A DNA stretch of 12,723 nucleotides, taken from positions 1 to 12,723 of the forward strand of contig JACMMY010000063.1 in assembly GCA_014378805.1 (NCBI GenBank), given 5' to 3'. Positions within the stretch are counted from its first letter, which is position 1. Each line of letters opens with the position of its first letter. The notes beneath the pieces were generated by a model that saw only the letters and a list, made by a program, of their open reading frames with translations, had not been told where the DNA came from and did not search any database. Below are positions 1 through 5,850 of this stretch, in pieces. Position numbers and translations under genes: made by a program. The stretch comes from Moraxellaceae bacterium. GTDB lineage: Bacteria; Pseudomonadota; Gammaproteobacteria; Pseudomonadales; Moraxellaceae.

Positions 1-567
1 CGTCAAAGCGCAGAACAATTTGATGTCGTGATTTCAACTGATTTGCTTGATACCTTTAAAGCGCATATTCGCAAATACGGTGCATTTTCTAAAATGACTG
101 CATCGGATAGCCAAGAAATCTTTCCAGTCATTAATAACCGTTCAGCAGATTTCCAACTCAATGAAAGTACAACCTCAATTAATGAGTGGGAAAAAACTGC
201 GATTGCTCAAGGTGCTGCGTGGATCACTGCGACGAATGCAGGACTGTTCCAACCACAAGAAATTCGTCTGCATCAACGCGGTGGCGTGGATTACGACAAG
301 GGCTGTTATCTCGGTCAAGAAATTGTTGCGCGTCTTTATTTCCGTGCAAAACCGAAAGCATGGCTGCATCGTGTACAAGGCACAGGCACGCTACCCCAAG
401 TCGGTCAAACGCTTGAGCAGAATGTAAATGTGGTGAATGTCGTTGAAGCTACTGAAGGCTGGGAAGCGCTTGTGGTGGCTAAACCTGAAGCATTGGTTGA
501 GTCAGGTTTGCTCATCTTGGAATTGCCTGATGCATTGAATGGTGAAGTTGGGCGGGTTACTGCATAA
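1..567 (+). CDS. ygfZ: YgfZ/GcvT-domain folate-binding protein, 3' part
   Basis: The reading frame is open from base 1, so the gene enters from the left and only its C-terminal 188 codons are present. The family signature K-G-C-Y-x-G-Q-E is visible as DKGCYLGQEIVAR (bases about 295-336). It contains the conserved cysteine that defines YgfZ and separates it from true GcvT aminomethyltransferases. In the family, YgfZ binds tetrahydrofolate and helps make or repair certain Fe-S enzymes such as MiaB in the cytoplasm. The C-terminal beta-barrel region follows the signature and ends normally in TAA. A GTG at base 28 is probably just an internal valine, because the codons before it are open and read like protein. 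The gene converges on the minus-strand EF-Tu-like gene with only 10 bases between stop codons. Confidence 0.93.
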   Translation, partial: RQSAEQFDVVISTDLLDTFKAHIRKYGAFSKMTASDSQEIFPVINNRSADFQLNESTTSINEWEKTAIAQGAAWITATNAGLFQPQEIRLHQRGGVDYDKGCYLGQEIVARLYFRAKPKAWLHRVQGTGTLPQVGQTLEQNVNVVNVVEATEGWEALVVAKPEALVESGLLILELPDALNGEVGRVTA

Positions 568-577
568 TTTGTCAAAA

Positions 578-955
578 TTAAGAGGCGTCAAAATCTTCGT
601 ATAAACTCAGGATTTTGACAACTCGACACACAGCCACTTTTCGCCCACCTTCACAAATATGAAAATGAGTGTTTTCGCGAAGTTTATCGCGATGAACTGT
701 GCGGCGAAGATCATCATTAACAATATAAAAATTAGCATTGGAAACACGCGGAATTACAGTGCCCTTTGCTAGCTCAACACCATTTTTATCTATAAATAAT
801 GGCCAAACCATCCATAAGCCTTCTGAATCTTCATATTGAATATCTGGACGAAACCCTTGCACAGCCGGGCCTTGCCGACCTCCATCTGCAGCAGATATAA
901 AACTGACTTCTGCTTCAAAGTCTGCGGCTCTAACTGGACTCAATGATCGCTCCAT
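578..955 (-). CDS. Orphan EF-Tu domain III-like small protein
   Basis: This 125-residue protein resembles the C-terminal beta-barrel (domain III) of elongation factor Tu without the GTPase domain or domain II. Residues about 13-39 read FEAEVSFIS, then GGR, a proline, and GFRP, matching the FESEVYILS...GGRHTP...GYRP stretch of EF-Tu. Near the end CEGGRKVAVCRVVKIL matches the REGGRTVGAGVVAKVL strand pair. The middle is longer and divergent. EF-Tu domain III helps contact tRNA and EF-Ts; what a free copy does is not known to me. The ATG at 955 has no good Shine-Dalgarno; a GGAG six bases before the TTG at codon 5 (943) makes that TTG a real alternative start. The gene lies 6 bases after the stop of the 71-residue gene and is probably co-transcribed with it. 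An immunity or decoy role against EF-Tu-targeting toxins is only a guess. Confidence 0.75.
   Translation of the reverse strand: MERSLSPVRAADFEAEVSFISAADGGRQGPAVQGFRPDIQYEDSEGLWMVWPLFIDKNGVELAKGTVIPRVSNANFYIVNDDLRRTVHRDKLRENTHFHICEGGRKVAVCRVVKILSLYEDFDAS
587..619. repeat. 9-bp perfect inverted repeat at convergent gene ends
   Basis: GTCAAAATC at 587-595 is the exact reverse complement of GATTTTGAC at 611-619, with a 15-base loop. A third copy of the arm core, GTCAAAAT, lies at 571-578. The repeat is inside the last codons of the EF-Tu-like gene, beside the stop of ygfZ. It could act as a weak two-way terminator or mRNA 3' end, but the stem is AT-rich and no T-run follows on the plus strand. 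Confidence 0.4.
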
Positions 956-961
956 TAATGA

Positions 962-1177
962 TTAGAAGTCAGCGGGATTTTCTACCCAAATTTTATGACT
1001 CGGGTGATGTTGCTTTATAGTATCAATAGCTTCAGCGACTTTATTAATATCATCAAAATTGATTAAGTGCGAGAATGCAGAAATCTCTATACCTTTCTCA
1101 TAGAGTAATTTAATTTCTTCATGTGATAAAACCTCAGCATTGACCCATAACGGTAAAGGAATTTTGCCAAAGACCAT
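962..1177 (-). CDS. Small unknown protein paired with EF-Tu-like gene
   Basis: This 71-residue protein is not recognised. It is predicted soluble, with no signal peptide or membrane segment. It starts with a hydrophobic PLPLWVNAEVL stretch, has a probable helix with LSHEEIKLLYEKG around residues 17-29, and a second around DDINKVAEAIDTIKQ. The only start codon is the ATG at 1177: an in-frame TGA lies just six bases before it and there is no clear Shine-Dalgarno at the right distance. It could therefore be weakly translated, or be the remaining piece of a longer gene. It is more AT-rich than ygfZ and sits 6 bases before the EF-Tu-like gene, which suggests one transcript and a shared function. 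Confidence 0.55.
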   Translation of the reverse strand: MVFGKIPLPLWVNAEVLSHEEIKLLYEKGIEISAFSHLINFDDINKVAEAIDTIKQHHPSHKIWVENPADF

Positions 1178-1246
1178 ACCAATTCATCATAACCTGTACG
1201 CGTCAATACGAAAAAAATCATAACCCTCTCACTTCTTAACCCTTAA

Positions 1247-1753
1247 CTAATACAACGCCACCGACTGCGCGACCACCATACCATTCACATCTTTCAAATC
1301 TAACGTCAGCGTAAAGTCACTCTTGCCCTTCTCATCCGCAGTTTGACGAATCGCATCCAACTCCGCTTGAGTCAACGAAACCTCAATCGTCAAATCAGAA
1401 GTCGCAGGCAACAAATAACGAATCGTCAGTTCTTTCAAAATCGGAAAATAACCTGACCCATACTCAAATAGTGACACGATGCCACCTGGCACTTCGGCAA
1501 GCAAAAACATCGCGCCCGCATACATCGTTCCAATATGATTTTTATTACCGTGTAATGAGATGACCCCCTTCAAATAACTCGTCCGCAACTCAACCACTTG
1601 GAAGCGGTTGCGTCGAACAAAAGGAATCGAAATTCCAATCAGCCTATTGAGTACATTGAAAATAAAACCATGCTTCAGTCGCCAAAACAATGAAGGCTTT
1701 TTCAGTGCATCTGAACGAAGAAAATCCTTACCCCAATTCACGATTGAACTCAT
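1247..1753 (-). CDS. DUF4442 / PaaI-like hotdog-fold protein
   Basis: The 168-residue length and pattern fit the DUF4442 branch of the hotdog-fold thioesterase superfamily. The N-terminal 45 residues form amphipathic and hydrophobic helices (FWRLKHGFIFNVLNRLIGISIPF). The hotdog core begins near residue 52, with GNKNHIGTMYAGAMFLLAE at about 69-87 as the central hotdog helix with its usual N-H-x-G-T-x-x-x-G pattern, followed by the long beta-strands. Related proteins hydrolyse or bind acyl-CoA-type thioesters; the substrate here is unknown. The ATG at 1753 begins MSSIVNWGKDFL. The gene lies downstream of livK but is separated from it by a terminator hairpin, so it probably has its own promoter. 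Confidence 0.82.
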   Translation of the reverse strand: MSSIVNWGKDFLRSDALKKPSLFWRLKHGFIFNVLNRLIGISIPFVRRNRFQVVELRTSYLKGVISLHGNKNHIGTMYAGAMFLLAEVPGGIVSLFEYGSGYFPILKELTIRYLLPATSDLTIEVSLTQAELDAIRQTADEKGKSDFTLTLDLKDVNGMVVAQSVALY

Positions 1754-1796
1754 ACGCTTATCATCCTAGAACTTTCAAAACTGATGTAACCAAAGA

Positions 1797-1831
1797 AAAA
1801 GCCGTACACGTATTACACGTTGTACGGCTTT
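1797..1831 (-). terminator. Rho-independent terminator of livK-like gene
   Basis: AAAGCCGTAC (1798-1807) pairs perfectly with GTACGGCTTT (1822-1831). The loop can extend the stem through ACGT/ACGT with one bulged base. Read on the minus strand, the stem is followed by a T-rich tract (GGCTTTTTCTTTG). It begins 22 bases past the stop of the LivK-like gene. Confidence 0.85.
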
Positions 1832-1852
1832 CACTAAGAAACACTCAAACCA

Positions 1853-3019
1853 TCATTCAACAGTCTTGATTGGAACCCACTTGCCACTTTCAACTTTGTA
1901 AATCGTGATACTGGCTTTCTTCAAATCGCCTTTATCATCAAAACCAATCGTCGTCGTCACACCCGGCCAATTCGCAGTTTTCATTTCTTTGACATACACT
2001 TTTGGATCGACGGAATTAGCACGTTTCATGGCATCAACCATCACCATGACTGCATCGTAATTGTATGCGCCATAGAGCTGAATTGGTCCGTATTTAGCCT
2101 CGAAACGCTTTTGAAACTCAGGGCCTTTAGGCATTTTTGCCAATGGCGCACCCGGTAAGCTGGCAATTGTGCCATCAGAGAACTTCCCTGACAACTTCAT
2201 AAATTCTGGCGTATAGATGCCGTCACCGCCCATAAACTGCGCTTTCAGTCCTAAATTTTTAACCTGTTGAACCATTGCAGCACCTTGACCATCCATCCCA
2301 GCAAAGAATATCAGATCAGGATTTTCGCCTTTAATACGGGTCAAAATCGCGTTGAAATCAGTTTCTTTGTCCGTGGTGTATTCGTGAGCAACTAGATGAC
2401 CGTTTGCCATTTTTACCGCTTTTTCAAACTCAGCGGCCAAACCTGCACCATAAGCCGTTTTATCATCAATCACTGCAATATTTTTGGCTTTCAACTCAGT
2501 TACTGCAAGGGTTCCGAGCGCACGACCTTGTTGTACGTCATTTGCCATCACACGGAATGCATTACCAAAACCTTGTTGAGTATAGGTCGGATTCGTCGCT
2601 GAAGGACTGATTTGTACGATGCCATTTTGGTTATACAAACGTGACGCCGGCAGTGTCGTTGATGAGTTCAAATGTCCAATCACGCCGCTAACTTTGTCAT
2701 CAATGAGTTGCTGTGCAACAGTCGTTGCGATACGCGCATCGGCTTGGTCATCGACCGCATCCAGCGTGAAATGCACTTTCTTACCTGCGATCGTCACGCC
2801 TTGTGCGTTTAGATCATCAACTGCCAATTGCGCACCATTTTGTGCATCTTTCCCTAAGTGTGCTTGCGCGCCAGTGAGCGGTGCAGAATGGCCGATTTTG
2901 ACTTCCAACCCATCGCTGCTCGCGGTCGATTCTTTTTTGCTACAGCCTGAGATAGCGACACTTGATACGACTGCCACGGTCAACGCCGTAAGTGCAATAT
3001 GATGAGAAATCCGCTTCAT
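1853..3019 (-). CDS. LivK-like branched-chain amino acid-binding lipoprotein
   Basis: This 388-residue protein is a type I periplasmic binding protein (Peripla_BP_6 family), the solute receptor of a high-affinity branched-chain amino acid or related amide ABC importer. The first 25 residues are a lipoprotein signal peptide (KR, then a hydrophobic core, then AISGC), with Cys26 as the lipidated residue. The receptor domain starts around residue 39 (VKIGHSAPLTG). Typical landmarks follow: GKDAQNGAQLAVDDLNAQG, GVIGHLNSSTTLPASRLY, SPSATNP, and the C-terminal lobe with YGAYNYDAVMVMVDAMK. The family's usual length is kept. An AGGA lies ten bases before the ATG. No permease or ATPase gene (livHMGF) lies beside it in the window, so the receptor must share components encoded elsewhere. 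It ends in a clear terminator. The true ligand cannot be read from sequence. Confidence 0.92.
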   Translation of the reverse strand: MKRISHHIALTALTVAVVSSVAISGCSKKESTASSDGLEVKIGHSAPLTGAQAHLGKDAQNGAQLAVDDLNAQGVTIAGKKVHFTLDAVDDQADARIATTVAQQLIDDKVSGVIGHLNSSTTLPASRLYNQNGIVQISPSATNPTYTQQGFGNAFRVMANDVQQGRALGTLAVTELKAKNIAVIDDKTAYGAGLAAEFEKAVKMANGHLVAHEYTTDKETDFNAILTRIKGENPDLIFFAGMDGQGAAMVQQVKNLGLKAQFMGGDGIYTPEFMKLSGKFSDGTIASLPGAPLAKMPKGPEFQKRFEAKYGPIQLYGAYNYDAVMVMVDAMKRANSVDPKVYVKEMKTANWPGVTTTIGFDDKGDLKKASITIYKVESGKWVPIKTVE

Positions 3020-3224
3020 ATTTACCTATCCTGATAAAAAGTCTAATAAAATATCTAACAAAAGCCCCAAAGGGGAAATCTAATCTGCCATGTTAATTTT
3101 TTGGCATTCGCTTGGTCATCTTTGCCTCGACTATTTATATAGCAGAAGCAACAGCTGTGCCAAGCCGAACAATACATCAATCTATCGAATTACGACAGAG
3201 AATCCAGACAATCGCAGTACAGAT

Positions 3225-3857
3225 TTATTGCGCATTCCTGAAATACGTATCAAACGGCGTTTCATAGCCTTCAGGCTTCGTGACGATGATGTTCCCACAC
3301 GCCTCACCGCGCGCCATATATTTAATCTCAAAATGTGTACGCCGCTCTGTTGTCACGTTTGAGCGCACATAAGGCAGTTGCCAGACATGAATCAACTGCC
3401 GCTCAGCTTCATCCAGATATTCAACAATATTACTGGCTAAAGTGAGCGTTGCATTCGGCTGCATTCTCGACACTAAGAACTGCATAAACGGCATATTAAA
3501 CCAACGTTGCGCTGGATTTTTTGGTTCAGGATTTGGATATAAAATAAAGACTTGCTGCAAGCTTTCTGGTGGCAATGCATGGACAACCCACGGAATCGCA
3601 TCGGCATGAATCGGTGTGAGATTGGGCGATGAATCGGATAAATGCGAACACTGAAACTTTTGAAATTTTTCGGCAGTGCGCTCAATCGCAAAAATTTGTT
3701 TTTCTGGATTTTCACGCGCAAAAGTTAATGCATGTAAACCCACACCTGCGCCAATTTCAAGGACAACATTCTGTTGAGCGAAAGTCGGTTGGATAAAGCC
3801 TCGTGGCTCTTTAAAAACATCAGGTCTAAAAGTTCGAATATCGCGCAGGGTTTGCAT
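3225..3857 (-). CDS. TrmB-like SAM-dependent methyltransferase
   Basis: This 210-residue protein belongs to the TrmB/Methyltransf_4 group, whose classic members make 7-methylguanosine at tRNA position 46. Motif I is LEIGAGVG at residues 33-40 and an acidic SAM-binding position follows in FAIERT (about 56-61). The signature loop after strand 4 reads YPNPEPKN (107-114) where TrmB has F-P-D-P-W-P-K-K-R-H. The catalytic-type Asp and the basic tail of that motif are therefore changed. It is also shorter than usual at the N terminus. This points to a paralogue with a different or lost target, so I do not name it trmB. The ATG at 3857 is preferred; two GTG codons at 3875 and 3872 extend it by up to six residues, but they abut a hairpin and neither start has a clear Shine-Dalgarno. 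Confidence 0.8.
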   Translation of the reverse strand: MQTLRDIRTFRPDVFKEPRGFIQPTFAQQNVVLEIGAGVGLHALTFARENPEKQIFAIERTAEKFQKFQCSHLSDSSPNLTPIHADAIPWVVHALPPESLQQVFILYPNPEPKNPAQRWFNMPFMQFLVSRMQPNATLTLASNIVEYLDEAERQLIHVWQLPYVRSNVTTERRTHFEIKYMARGEACGNIIVTKPEGYETPFDTYFRNAQ

Positions 3858-3878
3858 AATGGGTTCACGCACCACAAA

Positions 3879-3914
3879 TAAATGAGCAGATTAATTGCTT
3901 AACCTGCTCATTTA
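3879..3914 (-). terminator. Hairpin downstream of YegP relic, probable terminator
   Basis: TAAATGAGCAG (3879-3889) pairs perfectly over 11 bases with CTGCTCATTTA (3904-3914). Inside, after one mismatch, TTAA/TTAA adds four more pairs around a TTGC loop. On the minus strand the stem ends in TCATTTATTTG, a broken T-run. It lies 32 bases past the YegP stop codon and just before the TrmB-like start, so it may end the upstream transcript or affect the downstream one. Confidence 0.6.
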
Positions 3915-3946
3915 ACCATGTTTAACAGGGTCTTGTCGCTTCAATA

Positions 3947-4285
3947 TTATTCAGCGGTATGATCACGCACATCCGTCGTAGAGCCATTGGTTTTTACTGA
4001 TTCAATACCATTATCACGACCAGCTTCGGCTTCATAATGTTGGCTGACGCCAATCACGTGATGATTACCCGCTTTTAGATTAAAAGAGAACTTGCCAGAA
4101 TCGCCAGTTTTACGTTCATAACGCTCGTCAAGTGGGCTATTTTTTTTAACTGAAGCCATACCATTTTCTGCCGCAGCTTGCGTTGTATACATTTCACTAG
4201 TCAAAATCACCTGACCATTTCCAGCTTAAAGCACAAAATAAGTTTGATCATTTTCGCTTGTTTTCAGTTCAAAAAATCAAGACAT
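3947..4285 (-). pseudogene. YegP/UPF0339 (DUF1508) gene with two nonsense codons
   Basis: The intact protein would have 112 residues made of two DUF1508 repeats, each with an LKAGN core and a later NGxxSVK(x)N motif. Reading from the ATG at 4285 gives M-S-stop-FFELKTSENDQTYFVL-stop-AGNGQVILTSEMYTTQ, then an unbroken frame to the normal end. Codon 3 (4277-4279) is TGA where the family has Trp (TGG). Codon 20 (4226-4228) is TAA where the LKAGN core needs Lys (AAA). Each is a single-base change. The Shine-Dalgarno AAGGA is still present eight bases before the old ATG. A GTG at 4210 could in principle start an 87-residue product, but it would lack most of the first repeat. YegP proteins are small, of unknown function. 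The rest of the gene is well kept, so inactivation looks recent; a base-calling error is possible but would have to occur twice. Confidence 0.88.
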
Positions 4286-4479
4286 GAGCATTTTCCTTAT
4301 AGTCATACAAAATGTGAGAAAGCCACATGGCAATTTTCACTGCCATTACCTACAGTTTTAAAATATTTTTTCAGCAGAATCAATTAACATTTGTTACTTA
4401 GAATAGAACATAGAATACTCATGCAACCACAACGTCAAAACAGCTGATTACGGCACACATATAAAGCGTCTGGAAGCAA

Positions 4480-5235
4480 CTACTTCACAAACTTCTTCAT
4501 AAGAGAAGACATCAATGAATCAGGCATGACTTGAAACAGCCCTTTGACAATTTTCCATGGCAAGGCAGGGACAATCACATTCGCTTGTTTGCTCTCAATC
4601 GCGCGAACCATTTGTTTTGCGGCAACGTCCGCAGTGACGACAAAAGGATATTTGTCCATTTTTGGCGCAAGATTGGTATTAATAAATCCTGGATGAATCA
4701 CTGTGACATCAATATGGCTAGTCAATAACTCTAAACGCATGGCATTCATGTAATTAGTCAATGCAGCCTTGCTCGCCGAATACGCTGCGTTTTTTGGAAT
4801 CGGTGCAAATGCTGAAAATGACGACATCCCAACCAAATGCCCGAAACCTTGTGCTAAAAAGATCTTTGTCGCGGCATCTAATGTCGCAATCGCGCCGATT
4901 AAATTGGTCTGAAAAATCGCTTTATCAACACTCAAATCATCGCGTCCACTTCGACGTGAACCCGCAACGCCCGCATTGGCAACCAAAATATCCATCGATC
5001 CTAAACGCGCGACTAAGTCATTCAACACGGCAGGAATACTGGCATCGTCATTCACATCCAAACTCGCCACTTCAACACGAATTGAATATTGCTGTGTGAG
5101 TCGCTGTGCAAGCGCCTGTAATTTATCAACGCTGCGTGCTGCAAGTCCTAAGCTATAACCTTTTGCAGCAAATTGTTCTGCTAATGCTTCACCAATGCCG
5201 CTTGATGCACCTGTAATGACAACGTTCTTTGACAT
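4480..5235 (-). CDS. Short-chain dehydrogenase/reductase (SDR)
   Basis: This is a 251-residue classical SDR, an NAD(P)H-dependent oxidoreductase. The cofactor motif TGASSGIG is at residues 8-15, an Arg at 34 (AARS) suggests NADP(H) preference, the structural NAG is at 87-89, the catalytic Asn at 111, the catalytic Ser near 139 and YSASK at 152-156. The substrate cannot be inferred. The ATG at 5235 (MSKNVVITGAS) is chosen because AAGG lies nine bases before it and the Rossmann strand begins directly. A longer frame to 5271 would add 12 residues with no family match. It lies downstream of the GNAT gene on the same strand, with an 87-base gap that contains a palindrome. Confidence 0.9.
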   Translation of the reverse strand: MSKNVVITGASSGIGEALAEQFAAKGYSLGLAARSVDKLQALAQRLTQQYSIRVEVASLDVNDDASIPAVLNDLVARLGSMDILVANAGVAGSRRSGRDDLSVDKAIFQTNLIGAIATLDAATKIFLAQGFGHLVGMSSFSAFAPIPKNAAYSASKAALTNYMNAMRLELLTSHIDVTVIHPGFINTNLAPKMDKYPFVVTADVAAKQMVRAIESKQANVIVPALPWKIVKGLFQVMPDSLMSSLMKKFVK

Positions 5236-5270
5236 GTTTATGCGCCTTAATTTAACTTTGGTGAATGACA

Positions 5271-5290
5271 CATTTTAAGAAATTAAAATG
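5271..5290. promoter_or_regulatory. 20-bp palindrome upstream of SDR gene
   Basis: CATTTTAA (5271-5278), GAAA (5279-5282) and TTAAAATG (5283-5290) form a perfect 8-bp inverted repeat centred about 45 bases before the SDR start codon. An operator for a local or distant repressor, or an AT-rich hairpin between the two genes, are both possible. No regulator gene lies beside it. Confidence 0.4.
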
Positions 5291-5322
5291 CTATTAATAT
5301 GAAGCTTTTCTAAAAATACAGA

Positions 5323-5808
5323 TTATTCATGCAAGACTTTTTGCCAAAACATCGCGTGGCCTGTCGCCTCATCTAATGCATAACCGACAAATCCTTGAGC
5401 CTGATATAAACGCTGCGCGTGAGTATTACCCGCCAAAACTTCAAGTGTCAACTTACAATAACCGCGCGCGCGTGCGACACGTTCTGCGTAAATGAATAAT
5501 TCACGTCCGACACCTAAACCGCGAACGGAAGCATGAACAAAGACATCATGGATGTTCAGTAATGGTCGTGCAGCAAATGTGGAAAAACCTTCAAAGCCAT
5601 TGAGTAAGCCCACGAATGCATTATTTTGAATCGCAAGTAAAATCAGGCGTTCAGATCGTTTTTCAAGCTGGGAAATGAGCGTCTGTTTAACATGATCACT
5701 CAAGCCCACGCTGCCGCCCATGGGATCTTGCGCATATAGATCCAGTAAAGAAATCACCGCAGCTGCATGTTCAGGATTAGTCAGATCAGCTTCAACGATT
5801 TTGATCAC
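5323..5808 (-). CDS. GNAT-family N-acetyltransferase
   Basis: This 161-residue protein has the GNAT fold that transfers an acetyl group from acetyl-CoA to an amine. The acetyl-CoA pyrophosphate loop (motif A) is RGLGVG at residues 96-101 after the beta-4 strand IHDVFVHASV. Motif B is N128 with AQRLYQAQGF at 131-140. The start is the GTG at 5808 (MIKIVEADLT), supported by a GAGG seven bases before it. The acceptor cannot be told from sequence. It begins 42 bases after the coaBC stop on the same strand, so the two may share a transcript. Confidence 0.88.
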   Translation of the reverse strand: MIKIVEADLTNPEHAAAVISLLDLYAQDPMGGSVGLSDHVKQTLISQLEKRSERLILLAIQNNAFVGLLNGFEGFSTFAARPLLNIHDVFVHASVRGLGVGRELFIYAERVARARGYCKLTLEVLAGNTHAQRLYQAQGFVGYALDEATGHAMFWQKVLHE

Positions 5809-5850
5809 TTTAAACCTCGGTTAATCTTGAATCAAAAACCATTAAAACGA

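Noticed and set aside
2619..3002. 127-codon open frame on the plus strand opposite the LivK-like gene
   Set aside because: It is wholly antisense to a well-supported gene, its protein is Cys/Ser/Thr-rich and matches nothing, and it has no ribosome binding site.
3064..3074. CCCCAAAGGGG as a terminator of the TrmB-like gene
   Set aside because: The stem is only four pairs with a three-base loop and the T-run is short; it is also about 150 bases from the stop codon and in the livK leader.
3090..3362. 90-codon plus-strand frame across the livK/TrmB-like gap
   Set aside because: Half of it is antisense to the TrmB-like coding region and its composition looks like a random translation.
4226..4279. 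Stop-codon recoding (TGA as Trp or selenocysteine, TAA as Lys) in the YegP gene
   Set aside because: No other gene in the window needs recoding, two different stops would both have to be read through, and there is no selenocysteine-type hairpin. Simple nonsense mutation explains it better.
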